Positions 1 to 7,861 of a stretch of DNA of 47,123 nucleotides are shown here, in pieces. The stretch comes from an uncultured Faecalibacterium sp. Lineage in GTDB: Bacteria; Bacillota; Clostridia; Oscillospirales; Ruminococcaceae. Numbering within the stretch: position 1 is the stretch's first letter; each line of letters opens with the position of its first letter. The translations under genes and the position numbers were made by a program. The DNA lies in contig CAKSZF010000007.1 in the NCBI GenBank assembly GCA_934525405.1, positions 1-47,123 of the forward strand. The letters run 5' to 3'. The notes beneath the pieces are model-generated. The model saw only the letters and a list, made by a program, of their open reading frames with translations. It did no database searches and had not been told where the DNA came from.

Positions 1-930
1 AACGATCTGCTGTTCATCACCAACGGCGGCTGCGTGGAAAGCTGCACCGTTGGTGCACAGAATAAAGCCACCGGCTTTGATCCCACCATCCAGCCCGGCA
101 ACGGCTGGGATCTGTGGAAGAAGATCGCAGCACAGGATCCCTCCTTTGGTCACCCGGAGAAGTTCTGCTCCGAGCCGGAACTGAGCAACTGGGAGAGCGC
201 CACCATCACCACGCTGGACGACAAGATCCCCCAGTATATCCGCAAGATCTGCAAGCGCGACCCCTTCAGCGGCCACACTGTCACCGGCGGCATCGTTACC
301 GTCAAGGACTCCAGCTGGCTGCTCAGCTGGACACTGAACCGTCAGCAGCAGTTCAAGGATCAGCCCAAGAACCAGCTGTGCGTCTGGGTGTACGGTCTGT
401 TCAGCGATAAGCCTGGCGATTACGTCAAGAAGCCCATGCGCGACTGTACTGGCCGTGAGATCTGCATGGAGTGGCTGTACCACATCGGTGTGCCCGAGGA
501 TCAGATCGCTGAACTGGCAGAGCACAGCGCCAACACCGTGCCTGTGATGATGCCCTATATCGACGCCTTCTTCATGCCCCGTGCCATGGGCGACCGTCCC
601 GATGTTGTGCCCGAGGGTGCTGTGAACTTTGCCTTCCTTGGCCAGTTTGCCGAGACCGCCCGCGACACCATCTTCACCACCGAGTACTCCATGCGCACCG
701 GTATGGAGGCCGTGTACACCCTGCTGAACATTGACCGCGGCGTGCCCGAGGTCTGGGGCAGCACCTACGATGTGCGCGCCCTGATCGATGCCACCGTGAA
801 GCTGCGCGACGGCAAGAAGATCACCGACATGGATCTGCCGCTAATCCCGCGTCTGGCTTTGAAGGAAGCCCTGAAGAAGATCGAGGGTACCGACCTTGAG
901 AAGTTCCTCAAGGAGTACAACGCTATCTGA
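1..930 (+). CDS. ohyA: Oleate hydratase, C-terminal part (5' end outside window)
   Basis: The frame is open from the first base and ends at TGA 928-930, giving about 309 residues. The sequence matches the C-terminal half of oleate hydratases (the MCRA, myosin-cross-reactive antigen family), which are usually near 590 residues. Recognisable segments are the start LLFITNGG, the following ESCTVGA stretch, the central FLGQFAETARDTIFTTEYS and the tail LIPRLALKEALKKIEGTDL. The family is FAD-dependent and adds water to the cis-9 double bond of unsaturated fatty acids, producing 10-hydroxy fatty acids; in gut bacteria this is viewed as fatty-acid detoxification. The FAD-binding N-terminus is not in the window. 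A strong terminator follows directly, so the gene ends its transcription unit. Codon use is GC-rich, like the core genes around it. Confidence 0.9.
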   Translation, partial: NDLLFITNGGCVESCTVGAQNKATGFDPTIQPGNGWDLWKKIAAQDPSFGHPEKFCSEPELSNWESATITTLDDKIPQYIRKICKRDPFSGHTVTGGIVTVKDSSWLLSWTLNRQQQFKDQPKNQLCVWVYGLFSDKPGDYVKKPMRDCTGREICMEWLYHIGVPEDQIAELAEHSANTVPVMMPYIDAFFMPRAMGDRPDVVPEGAVNFAFLGQFAETARDTIFTTEYSMRTGMEAVYTLLNIDRGVPEVWGSTYDVRALIDATVKLRDGKKITDMDLPLIPRLALKEALKKIEGTDLEKFLKEYNAI

Positions 931-978
931 TATTTCCTTCTCCTCCGATAGACCCGGCAACGGGTCAACACCCCCTAA

Positions 979-1027
979 AAAAGACCTCTCCGCTGCTCTG
1001 CGACAGGGCACGGGGAGGTCTTTTTTT
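979..1027 (+). terminator. Rho-independent terminator after oleate hydratase
   Basis: The stem AAGACCTCTCCG pairs with CGGGGAGGTCTT and is followed by a run of T. It lies about 50 bases after the oleate hydratase stop. Confidence 0.9.
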
Positions 1028-1113
1028 GTATGGAAATTGTGTAAAAATGGTACAATATGTGTTAAAATAAAGCGGAACGTGAAAATAATTTGTGATAAAA
1101 GAATGATTTTGGC

Positions 1114-1142
1114 TTGTTTGCGGCGGCATTCTGTGCTATGCT
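1114..1142 (+). promoter_or_regulatory. Probable promoter of the 5'-nucleotidase gene
   Basis: TTGTTT (1114-1119), a 17-base spacer and TATGCT (1137-1142) with an upstream TGC make an extended -10. It sits about 75 bases before the chosen GTG start at 1219. This is a visual match only. Confidence 0.45.
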
Positions 1143-1218
1143 AGAGCTATTGAAAGGGCAGGAGGGAAGAGCCTGCCTCAAATGCGATACGCCAAAAATA
1201 AAAGGAGGTCGTTTTCCT

Positions 1219-2979
1219 GTGAAACAACTTATTTCCCGTCGCAGCTTTTTAAAGGCTGCTGGTGTGACCGCTGCCGCTGCATCCATGGCCATCGGTGCGC
1301 CTGCCGCATCGGCCTGCTGGTTTGGTGATAAGTCTGACGTCACCATCCTGTACACCAACGATGTCCATACCTACATCGATAAGCAGAGCCCCAAGCTGAC
1401 CTACGCCGCCATTGCCGACCTGAAGCAGAGCTATCAGAATGCCGGCAAGGAGGTGCTGCTGGTGGATGCAGGCGACCATGTGCAGGGCACTGCCTACGGA
1501 TCCATGGACGAGGGTGCCTCCATTATCAAGCTGATGAACGCTGCCGGTTATGATGTCGCCACCCCCGGCAACCACGAGTTCGACTACGGCATGGACCGCG
1601 CCAAAGCCATCATGCAGGAAGCAAACTTCCCGTACCTGTCCTGTAACTGGGTAGACCTGCGCACCACGCTGCGTGTGCTGCCCTCCATCAAGGTGTTCGT
1701 GCGCGGCGGCAGACGCATCGCCTTTGTGGGCGTGACCACCCCCGAGACCTTTACAAAGTCTACCCCCGCCTACTTTATGGACAAGGCACAGAGCAAGTAC
1801 ATCTACGACATTCAGGGCGGCGAGGATGGCAAAAAGCTCTACGATGCCGTGCAGTGGGCCATCAACAAGGCAAAGTTCTTGGCAGATGTGGTCATCGGTC
1901 TGGGGCATTTGGGCGTGGACCCCTCTTCCTCTCCGTGGACCAGTGAGGAAGTCATTGCCCACACCAGCGGCTTTGATGCCTTTATTGACGGCCACTCCCA
2001 TACTGTAATGGAGAACAAGCAGGTGCAGGACGCCTCCGGCAGGGCTGTCACCCTGACCCAGACCGGCTCTTACTTTGCCAACGTAGGCGAGATGACCATC
2101 GCTGCGGATGGCACCATCACCACCAAGCTCATCCCCACCCACGAGGGCATGGACGCCAATATTGCCGCTATGCAGACCGGCTGGGTGAATACCGTGGACG
2201 ATATGCTGGGCGAGAAAATCGCTGTGGGCGACAGCGATTTCTATATTTCTGACCCCGCTACCGGCAAGCGCCGCATCCGTTCTGCCGAGACCAACCTCGG
2301 CGACTTTGTGGCAGACGGCATCTACACCTACTTCAACGAGGTGGAAAAGCTGCACTGTGATGTGGCCATCATGAACGGCGGCGGCATCCGTGCTGACGTT
2401 CCCGCAGGCGACTGGACCTTCAAGACCTGCAAGCAGATCAGCCCCTTTGGCAATGTGGCCTGCCTGATGTCGGTCACCGGCAAGCAGATCCAGGACGCAT
2501 TGGAGTTTGCAGCTCGCTTTGCAGGCGAGGACGGCAAGGAGAATGGCGGCTTCCTGCAGGTGGCCGGTGCTACCTACGAGATCCACACCGATATCCCCAA
2601 CACCGTGCAGACCGATGAGAAGAATGTCTGGATCGGCAGCGCCACCGGCACCCCGCGCGTACAGAACGTGAAGATCTACGATAAGGCTTCCGGCAGCTAT
2701 CTGCCGCTGGACCCGGGCGCCACCTACGCACTGGCCGGCATGAACTACACCCTGCGTAATCTGGGCGATGGCTTTGCCATGTTTGACGGCGCAGAGCTGA
2801 TCAAGGACTATGTGTCCGAGGACTATCTGGTGATGTCTACCTACGCTATGATTTTTGACGGTGTGGATGCTGCGGGCCTACCGCACCTGTCCAGCACCAA
2901 CAGCCCGCTGGCCGCATACCCCGGCTACCTGCTCAACTACGAGCAGCCCTACGGCGCAGGCCGCATCACCATTCTGTAA
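1219..2979 (+). CDS. Tat-exported 5'-nucleotidase / 2',3'-cyclic phosphodiesterase family protein
   Basis: A 586-residue metallophosphoesterase with a 5'-nucleotidase C-terminal domain. GTG 1219 was chosen because AAAGGAGG lies just upstream and the protein then begins with a twin-arginine signal (SRRSFLKAAG, residues 6-15) followed by an Ala-rich hydrophobic stretch, so export in folded form is likely. Metal-binding motifs appear in order: YTNDVH, DAGDH, GNHEFDYG, GLGHLGVD and DGHSH. The C-terminal domain carries NGGGIRADVPAGDWT, the nucleotide-binding region of the family. Such enzymes release phosphate and nucleosides from extracellular nucleotides; the exact substrate cannot be read here. 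The gene stands alone between its own promoter and terminator. Confidence 0.88.
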   Translation: MKQLISRRSFLKAAGVTAAAASMAIGAPAASACWFGDKSDVTILYTNDVHTYIDKQSPKLTYAAIADLKQSYQNAGKEVLLVDAGDHVQGTAYGSMDEGASIIKLMNAAGYDVATPGNHEFDYGMDRAKAIMQEANFPYLSCNWVDLRTTLRVLPSIKVFVRGGRRIAFVGVTTPETFTKSTPAYFMDKAQSKYIYDIQGGEDGKKLYDAVQWAINKAKFLADVVIGLGHLGVDPSSSPWTSEEVIAHTSGFDAFIDGHSHTVMENKQVQDASGRAVTLTQTGSYFANVGEMTIAADGTITTKLIPTHEGMDANIAAMQTGWVNTVDDMLGEKIAVGDSDFYISDPATGKRRIRSAETNLGDFVADGIYTYFNEVEKLHCDVAIMNGGGIRADVPAGDWTFKTCKQISPFGNVACLMSVTGKQIQDALEFAARFAGEDGKENGGFLQVAGATYEIHTDIPNTVQTDEKNVWIGSATGTPRVQNVKIYDKASGSYLPLDPGATYALAGMNYTLRNLGDGFAMFDGAELIKDYVSEDYLVMSTYAMIFDGVDAAGLPHLSSTNSPLAAYPGYLLNYEQPYGAGRITIL

Positions 2980-3015
2980 AAGAAAGCCCTATCAGGGCAG
3001 GTCAACTGTATAGCA

Positions 3016-3051
3016 AAAACCGGGCAGTCTGCGGGCTGCCCGGTTTTTTGT
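3016..3051 (+). terminator. Terminator after the 5'-nucleotidase gene
   Basis: AAACCGGGCAG pairs with CTGCCCGGTTTTTT, giving a GC-rich hairpin with a T run about 40 bases past the stop codon. Confidence 0.9.
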
Positions 3052-3057
3052 GTGCAG

Positions 3058-3198
3058 GGAAACTCCCTCAGTCAAAGCCTGACGGCTTTGCCAGCTCCCT
3101 CTGGGAGGGAGCCTCTGGCGAAACCGGGAACTTTCCCGCCATGCCAAAGGCCCCATCCCCGAGGGGGCTGTCTGCGCAGCAGACTGGGGGAGTTTCCC
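3058..3198. repeat. MITE/REP-like palindromic intergenic element
   Basis: The ends GGGAAACTCCCTCAGTC (3058-3074) and GACTGGGGGAGTTTCCC (3182-3198) are inverted repeats differing at one of 17 positions. Inside are further small hairpins, including one around AAAGCCTGACGGCTTT and one around CTCCCTCTGGGAGGGAG. No open frame of interest lies within. Elements of this look are common between genes in Faecalibacterium-like genomes; that statement is from memory. Confidence 0.7.
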
Positions 3199-3206
3199 CG
3201 GCAGGG

Positions 3207-3255
3207 GTGACTCTTCAAAAGTTCCCTATGACCCACAGGGGGTTTGAAGAGTCAC
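3207..3255. repeat. Second inverted repeat beside the palindromic element
   Basis: GTGACTCTTCAAA (3207-3219) and TTTGAAGAGTCAC (3243-3255) form a perfect 13-base inverted repeat around a 23-base loop. There is no T run, so it is probably part of the same repeat family rather than a terminator. Confidence 0.6.
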
Positions 3256-3286
3256 GGCCTTGCGGCTGTGGTTCGGAATGATATAA

Positions 3287-3318
3287 ACAGAAAAGCCACC
3301 CGAGTTTCCTCAGATGGC
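3287..3318 (-). terminator. Terminator of the tRNA-Gln unit
   Basis: Read on the minus strand, GCCATCTGAG-GAAA-CTCGGGTGGC forms a 10-bp stem with two wobble pairs and is followed by TTTTCTGTTT. It is only 8 bases past the tRNA CCA end. Confidence 0.8.
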
Positions 3319-3325
3319 CTTGTTC

Positions 3326-3399
3326 TGGTTGGGGATGAGAGAATCGAACTCCCACAAGTAGAGTCAGAGTCTACCGCACTACCACTATGCAAATCCCCA
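3326..3399 (-). tRNA. tRNA-Gln (anticodon CTG)
   Basis: The minus strand folds as a full cloverleaf. The acceptor TGGGGAT pairs with ATCCCCA, followed by discriminator A and an encoded CCA. The anticodon stem GTAGA/TCTAC holds the loop CTCTGAC, so positions 34-36 read CTG. The T arm contains GTTCGATT. The unit has its own consensus promoter and terminator. Confidence 0.93.
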
Positions 3400-3442
3400 A
3401 TATTCTGTTGTGTTTTGCGGGGTGAGCCGCTCAACGTGTGCT

Positions 3443-3471
3443 ATTATACGGGAAAAGCCCGGAGTTGTCAA
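3443..3471 (-). promoter_or_regulatory. Consensus promoter of tRNA-Gln
   Basis: On the minus strand TTGACA (3471-3466) and TATAAT (3448-3443) are separated by exactly 17 bases, a perfect sigma-A promoter about 45 bases upstream of the tRNA. Confidence 0.9.
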
Positions 3472-3627
3472 GCATATTTTTGAAAAAAGTTGTACTTTTT
3501 TGGAAAATGCCGCAGCAGCGCCGGATAATCTATGCCGGAGCGCTGCCACGCTTCGGCAGGTTCTGCGCACCGCACCGCCTATACTGGAAGGTACAAAACC
3601 TTGCAAAGTACCAGAAGGAGGATGCCT

Positions 3628-3915
3628 ATGCCGGAACGAACCACACAAAACGCCCAGACCCTGCTTTCGCCCCGCGTCCCGCGGGATACCGAGCACGAGC
3701 GCTACCACCCGGAACTGGAAGAGGAACTGAAGGAATGCCTGTTCTGTTTGAAGCGTAACGAGATGATGTTTGACATGGAGGTGGATACCGACCTCATCGA
3801 GCAGCGCATCTACGAGCGGCAGGCGCTGCTGTGCCGCTACCGGTACTTACTGGCGCGCGCCCGGGAGCTGGGGCTGCATACGGTGCTTACCCGCTACCAG
3901 CCCATGGGAGGGTGA
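3628..3915 (+). CDS. Small DUF2508 (YaaL)-like protein
   Basis: A 95-residue protein. ATG 3628 is supported by AGAAGGAGG seven bases upstream. Residues 30-80 are charged and helical, with LEEELKECLFCLKRNE followed by DTDLIEQRIYERQALLCRYRYLLARAREL. This resembles DUF2508/YaaL proteins, which share an 'LxxEL ... TDPDLID..IYE..A...RY.YLL..A' pattern. The family is small and cytoplasmic with no established role, often close to recombination or nucleotide genes in Firmicutes. There is no signal peptide or membrane segment. The assignment rests on remembered pattern similarity, not on a search. Confidence 0.55.
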   Translation: MPERTTQNAQTLLSPRVPRDTEHERYHPELEEELKECLFCLKRNEMMFDMEVDTDLIEQRIYERQALLCRYRYLLARARELGLHTVLTRYQPMGG

Positions 3916-3935
3916 AAAGGCTTAGCGAAAAAATC

Positions 3936-3964
3936 TTGACAAAAGCCGCGCTGCGTGATATCCT
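3936..3964 (+). promoter_or_regulatory. Promoter of the SCIFF gene
   Basis: TTGACA (3936-3941), 17 bases, TATCCT (3959-3964). It lies about 70 bases before the scfA start and just after the upstream stop codon. Confidence 0.8.
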
Positions 3965-4035
3965 ATTACAAGATAAAAGCGTACCGGAACTATGTCCGGC
4001 GCGATAAATTTTTGAGAGTTAGAGAGGTTTCTATC

Positions 4036-4182
4036 ATGGAGCGTATCAAGACTATTGCTACTCGTGACCTGACCAAGAGCGTTAAGACCGGTGGCTGCGG
4101 CGAGTGCCAGACTTCCTGCCAGTCCGCCTGCAAGACCTCCTGCGGCGTGGCTAACCAGCAGTGCGAGAACAGCAACAAGTAA
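4036..4182 (+). CDS. scfA: SCIFF ribosomal peptide precursor (six cysteines in forty-five)
   Basis: A 48-residue peptide whose C-terminal half has six cysteines: GGCGEC, QTSC, QSAC, KTSC and QQC. The length, the cysteine spacing and the N-terminal leader (MERIKTIATRDLTKSVKTGG) match SCIFF, a RiPP precursor conserved across Clostridia. The radical-SAM maturase that installs Cys-to-Thr thioether bridges is the next gene. It has its own strong promoter, and a terminator separates it from the maturase gene, so the peptide should be made in excess over the enzyme. The biological role of the mature peptide is not established. ATG 4036 is preceded by TTAGAGAGG. Confidence 0.95.
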   Translation: MERIKTIATRDLTKSVKTGGCGECQTSCQSACKTSCGVANQQCENSNK

Positions 4183-4193
4183 TTTTTGCAAAC

Positions 4194-4228
4194 CTTATGC
4201 CGCCTTTGCCGGGCGGCATTTTTTTGTG
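4194..4228 (+). terminator. Terminator between scfA and scfB
   Basis: ATGCCGCC-tttgcc-GGGCGGCAT followed by seven T. As no promoter is obvious before scfB, read-through here probably sets the maturase level. Confidence 0.88.
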
Positions 4229-4249
4229 TAATCTGGAATGGAGTGTAAA

Positions 4250-5701
4250 ATGGTACATCAGTATCAATTGAACGGTTATAACATCGTGCTGGACACCTGC
4301 AGCGGCTCGGTGCACGTTGTGGACGAGGTGGCCTACGATGTCATCGCCATGTATCCGGAGCATACCGCAGACGAGATCGTTGCCGCCATGCTGGCAAAGT
4401 ACGGCAGCCGCCCGGACGTGACCGAGGAGGATCTGCGCCAGTGCATCGACGACGTGACCAGCCTGAAGGAAAACGGCAAGCTGTGGAGCCCGGATGTCTA
4501 TAAGGACATGGCCTTCGACTTCAAAAACCGCAATACTGTGGTCAAGGCGCTGTGCCTGCACGTTGCCCATAGCTGCAACCTGAGCTGCTCTTACTGCTTT
4601 GCCTCGCAGGGGCGCTACCACGGCGACCGCGCTCTGATGAGCTTTGAGGTGGGCAAGCGCGCCATGGATTTCCTCATCGAGAACAGCGGCACCCGCCGCA
4701 ATCTGGAAGTGGACTTCTTTGGCGGCGAGCCGCTGATGAACTTTGATATGGTCAAAAAGCTGGTGGCTTACTGCCGCGAGCAGGAGAAAATTCATAACAA
4801 GAACTTCCGCTTTACCATGACCACCAACGGCGTGCTGATCGATGATGATGTCATCGACTTCTGCAACAAGGAGTGCCACAACGTAGTGCTGAGTCTGGAT
4901 GGCCGCAAGGAAGTCAACGACCGGTTCCGCGTGGACTGCGCAGGCAACGGCAGCTACGACCGCATCGTGCCCAAGTTCCAGGAATTCGTCAAGAAGCGCG
5001 GCGACAAGAACTACTATATGCGCGGCACCTATACCCACTTTAACACCGACTTTACCAACGATATCTTCCACATGGCAGACCTTGGCTTTACCGAGCTGAG
5101 CATGGAGCCGGTGGTCTGCGACCCCAGCGACCCCAGCGCCCTGACCGAGGCCGACCTGCCCATCCTGAAGGAGCAGTACGAGATCCTTGCCAAGGAGATG
5201 ATCAAGCGCGACCGCGAGGGCAGAGGTTTTACCTTCTACCACTACATGATCGACCTGACCGGCGGCCCCTGCATCTATAAGCGCATCTCCGGCTGCGGCT
5301 CCGGCACCGAGTACATGGCTGTTACCCCTTGGGGCGACCTGTACCCCTGCCACCAGTTCGTGGGCGACCCCAAGTACCTGCTGGGCGATATCTGGAAGGG
5401 CGTTACCAATACCGCCGTGCGGGACGAGTTCAAGCACTGCAACGCCTACGCCCGCAAGGAGTGTCAGGACTGCTGGGCAAAGCTGTACTGCTCCGGCGGC
5501 TGCGCTGCCAACTCCTACCATGCCACCGGCAGCATTACCGGCGTGTACGAGTACGGCTGCGAGCTGTTCAAAAAGCGCATGGAGTGCGCCATCATGATCA
5601 AGGTCGCCGAGAATCAGGAGCTGGCTGCCAAGGGCATCGAGGTGCCCATTGAGCTGGGTTCCACCTGCAACGCCTGTGCCGACGGCGAAGCCTGCGAATG
5701 A
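4250..5701 (+). CDS. scfB: SCIFF maturase, radical SAM/SPASM thioether-forming enzyme
   Basis: A 483-residue radical SAM protein directly after the SCIFF peptide gene. ATG 4250 is preferred over the in-frame ATG 4238: family members start MVHQY..NGYNIVLD, and GGAATGGAG lies at suitable distance. The N-terminal 80 residues resemble a peptide-recognition segment. The cluster motif CNLSCSYC places C109, C113 and C116 as [4Fe-4S] ligands. The C-terminal SPASM region holds many cysteines (SGCGSGTE, LYPCHQ, KHCNAY, KECQDCWAKLYCSGGCAANSY, YGCELF, MECA) for auxiliary clusters. It forms thioether cross-links on the SCIFF peptide using S-adenosylmethionine. Its stop overlaps the next start (ATGA), indicating translational coupling with the decarboxylase-family gene. 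Confidence 0.95.
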   Translation: MVHQYQLNGYNIVLDTCSGSVHVVDEVAYDVIAMYPEHTADEIVAAMLAKYGSRPDVTEEDLRQCIDDVTSLKENGKLWSPDVYKDMAFDFKNRNTVVKALCLHVAHSCNLSCSYCFASQGRYHGDRALMSFEVGKRAMDFLIENSGTRRNLEVDFFGGEPLMNFDMVKKLVAYCREQEKIHNKNFRFTMTTNGVLIDDDVIDFCNKECHNVVLSLDGRKEVNDRFRVDCAGNGSYDRIVPKFQEFVKKRGDKNYYMRGTYTHFNTDFTNDIFHMADLGFTELSMEPVVCDPSDPSALTEADLPILKEQYEILAKEMIKRDREGRGFTFYHYMIDLTGGPCIYKRISGCGSGTEYMAVTPWGDLYPCHQFVGDPKYLLGDIWKGVTNTAVRDEFKHCNAYARKECQDCWAKLYCSGGCAANSYHATGSITGVYEYGCELFKKRMECAIMIKVAENQELAAKGIEVPIELGSTCNACADGEACE

Positions 5702-7116
5702 GCATGACCACCCCCATCGTGGATTTTGTGCGCAGCTATGCACAGTCCGGCACCGCTCGGCTGCACATGCCTGGCCACAAGGGGCAGAGCCTGCTGGGAT
5801 TTGAGCCGCTGGATATCACCGAGATCTGCGGCGCAGACGAGCTTTACGCGCCGGAGGGCATCATTGCCGAAAGCGAAGCCAACGCCACACGGCTGTTTGG
5901 CACGGCGCACAGCTATTACAGCACCGAGGGCTCGTCCCAGTGCATCCGCACCATGCTGTTTCTGGCACTGCAAGGTGCACCGCATAACGGCAGGCGCCCG
6001 GTACTGCTGGCTGCCCGCAACGCCCACAAGGCGCTGCTGTACGCGGCGGCACTGCTGGATTTTGATATCCGCTGGCTCTGGCCGTCTGCGCAGGCAGAGG
6101 GTGCACTGTGCAGCTGCCCCGTCACAGCCGAAGCGCTGACCGGGGCTTTGCACACGCTGGCGCAGCAGGGGATAAGCCCCTTTGGCGTGTACGTCACCAG
6201 CCCGGATTATCTGGGCGGGGTGCAGGATATCCCGGCGCTGGCGGCAGTTTGCCGGGCGCAGGGCGTGCCCCTGCTGGTGGATAACGCCCACGGGGCCTAC
6301 CTGCGCTTTCTGCCGCAAAACTGCCATCCCATCGCGCAGGGCGCGGCCATGTGCTGCGACTCTGCCCACAAGACTCTGCCGGTGGTTACTGGCGGCGCGT
6401 ATCTGCATTTGGCGCACGATGCCCCTGTGCAGGACGAAGCGGCCGTGCGGGGCGCGCTGGCGCTGTTCGGTTCTACCAGCCCCTCTTACCTCATTTTGCA
6501 ATCGCTGGATGCCTGCAATGCGGTGCTGGCAGGGGATTATCCCCGGCGGCTGGTGCAGTGCTGCGCGGCGCTGGAAGGTCTGCGCCGCAGCCTGAATAAG
6601 GCCGCAGCGGCGCGGCAGTGCCCGGTGCCGCTGGCGGTTGCCGGGGTGCAGCAGGAGCCGATGAAGCTCACACTGGATGCCGCTGCCCTTGGCTGCACCG
6701 GCACAGCGCTGGCGGAAGCCTTACGCCGCGCACAGATGGAGTGCGAGTATGCCGACCCCCGCTATGTGGTGCTGATGTTCACCCCGGAAAACCCGCCGCA
6801 GGACTTTGAGCGCCTGCAAACGGCGCTGGAGCAGCTTCTGGCTGCGGTGCCCGCCGGACTGTCCCGCCCGGAGAATCGGGCAGGGGAGTTTTCCGCCTTG
6901 CAACAGCAGGCGGTGCAGCGCTGTACCATCCGGCAGGCGGTGCTGGGCGCACAGGTACGCGTCCCGGTGCACAAGGCACTGGGGCGGGTGTGCGCCATGC
7001 CTACGGTGTCCTGCCCGCCCGCTATCCCTGTGGCGGTCAGCGGCGAGGAAATCACCCCGGCGGCCATCGCCCTGATGCAGCGCTACGGCATCGAGGAACT
7101 CTCGGTGCTGCGATAA
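5698..7116 (+). CDS. Orn/Lys/Arg decarboxylase family PLP-dependent protein
   Basis: A 472-residue fold-type I PLP enzyme of the Orn/Lys/Arg decarboxylase major-domain family (SpeA/YaaO-like). The N-terminus has the family hallmark RLHMPGHKGQ. YYSTEGSSQ lies in the cofactor-binding region, LLVDNAHGAY supplies the Asp that holds the pyridine nitrogen and the His that stacks on it, and DSAHKTLPVVTGGAYLH contains the Schiff-base lysine, K225 by this start. Substrate cannot be read; arginine or lysine are the family possibilities. It overlaps scfB by four bases and ends before a terminator shared with the convergent tenA. A second ATG two codons in (5704) is an alternative start. It is shorter than the large wing-domain decarboxylases. 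Confidence 0.85.
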   Translation: MSMTTPIVDFVRSYAQSGTARLHMPGHKGQSLLGFEPLDITEICGADELYAPEGIIAESEANATRLFGTAHSYYSTEGSSQCIRTMLFLALQGAPHNGRRPVLLAARNAHKALLYAAALLDFDIRWLWPSAQAEGALCSCPVTAEALTGALHTLAQQGISPFGVYVTSPDYLGGVQDIPALAAVCRAQGVPLLVDNAHGAYLRFLPQNCHPIAQGAAMCCDSAHKTLPVVTGGAYLHLAHDAPVQDEAAVRGALALFGSTSPSYLILQSLDACNAVLAGDYPRRLVQCCAALEGLRRSLNKAAAARQCPVPLAVAGVQQEPMKLTLDAAALGCTGTALAEALRRAQMECEYADPRYVVLMFTPENPPQDFERLQTALEQLLAAVPAGLSRPENRAGEFSALQQQAVQRCTIRQAVLGAQVRVPVHKALGRVCAMPTVSCPPAIPVAVSGEEITPAAIALMQRYGIEELSVLR

Positions 7117-7130
7117 AGATTTTATAAGAA

Positions 7131-7167
7131 GAGAACCCGGAAGGTCTGCGGACCTTCCGGGTTCTCT
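7131..7167. terminator. Bidirectional terminator between the decarboxylase gene and tenA
   Basis: GAGAACCCGGAAGGTC and GACCTTCCGGGTTCTC form a 16-bp perfect stem around a short loop, in the gap between two convergent genes. A/T-rich flanks on both sides make bidirectional action plausible. Confidence 0.85.
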
Positions 7168-7177
7168 ATATTTATTC

Positions 7178-7861
7178 TTAAATATCCGTCCGGGGCATTG
7201 CACACATCTCCCAGAAGTGCAGCTCGTGCTCCGAGCAGGCGCGGAAGATTTCGCGGCAGCGGTCGGCGCGCTCCGGCGAAAGGCCGGTGCAGGCTGCCTC
7301 GGCGCGTTCTGCCCATGCGCGGCAGGCGGCATCGTAGCCGGGGCTGGCGTAGTCCAGCACCAGTGCGCCGTAGTAGGTGTCCTTTACGGCGGGGGAGCGT
7401 GCCAGAAGCTTCTGGAACAGCCAGCCGTAGCTCAGCATACAGGGCAGGCAGGCCATCAGGCACTCGGCTTCGCCCTCACCGTTGCGGGCGGCATCGATCA
7501 TGCAGTCCAGATAAGCGCGGTTCTCCGGCCGCAGGGGCATGGACTGGATGTCGGCTTCCTGCAGGCCGTACTGCTCCAGATACCGCAGCCGGGTCAGGTC
7601 CTCGTTCTCCTGCACGAAGGATAGCAGGGAATAGTAGGTACGCATGGCCGCCATGGTGGTGGCCTTGGTCATGCCCCACGCAAAAATTTTGGCATATTCC
7701 CGCAGATACAGGCTGTCCTCTACGAGGTAGCTTTTAAAGCAGTCCTCACTCAGGGTGCCGTTCTCCATCTTTTGCAGAAACTCGGTCTGCAGACACTGCT
7801 CCCACACGGGCAGGTCGGCCTGCACCAGCGCTGAAACAAAGGGCAGGTCAGTCACGGACAA
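7178..7861 (-). CDS. tenA: TenA-type aminopyrimidine aminohydrolase (thiaminase II family)
   Basis: A 227-residue all-alpha protein of the TenA family, which hydrolyses aminopyrimidine breakdown products of thiamin to HMP for salvage. Visible marks are YLVEDSLYL with an Asp (D49) that contacts the pyrimidine, CLMACLPCMLSYGW with the catalytic cysteine (C141 by this start), and the C-terminal HELHFWEM with the family's conserved Glu. It lies downstream of thiD with a 14-base overlap, so the two are translated together under the TPP riboswitch. TenA then supplies HMP that ThiD phosphorylates. Length is normal for the family. Confidence 0.9.
   Translation of the reverse strand: MSVTDLPFVSALVQADLPVWEQCLQTEFLQKMENGTLSEDCFKSYLVEDSLYLREYAKIFAWGMTKATTMAAMRTYYSLLSFVQENEDLTRLRYLEQYGLQEADIQSMPLRPENRAYLDCMIDAARNGEGEAECLMACLPCMLSYGWLFQKLLARSPAVKDTYYGALVLDYASPGYDAACRAWAERAEAACTGLSPERADRCREIFRACSEHELHFWEMCAMPRTDI

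Noticed and set aside
1249..2586. Long open frame on the minus strand inside the 5'-nucleotidase gene, and similar long antisense frames inside scfB (4151-5743), guaB (9559-11124), pncB (11318-13060), gmd-fcl-manC (42705-43946, 43840-45207)
   Set aside because: They mirror the codon positions of highly expressed GC-rich genes on the other strand, have His/Gly/Val-rich low-complexity translations, and match no family. They are shadows.
3207..3255. Terminator for the tRNA-Gln or nucleotidase transcripts
   Set aside because: The 13-bp stem lacks a T run on either strand, and both genes already have clear terminators.
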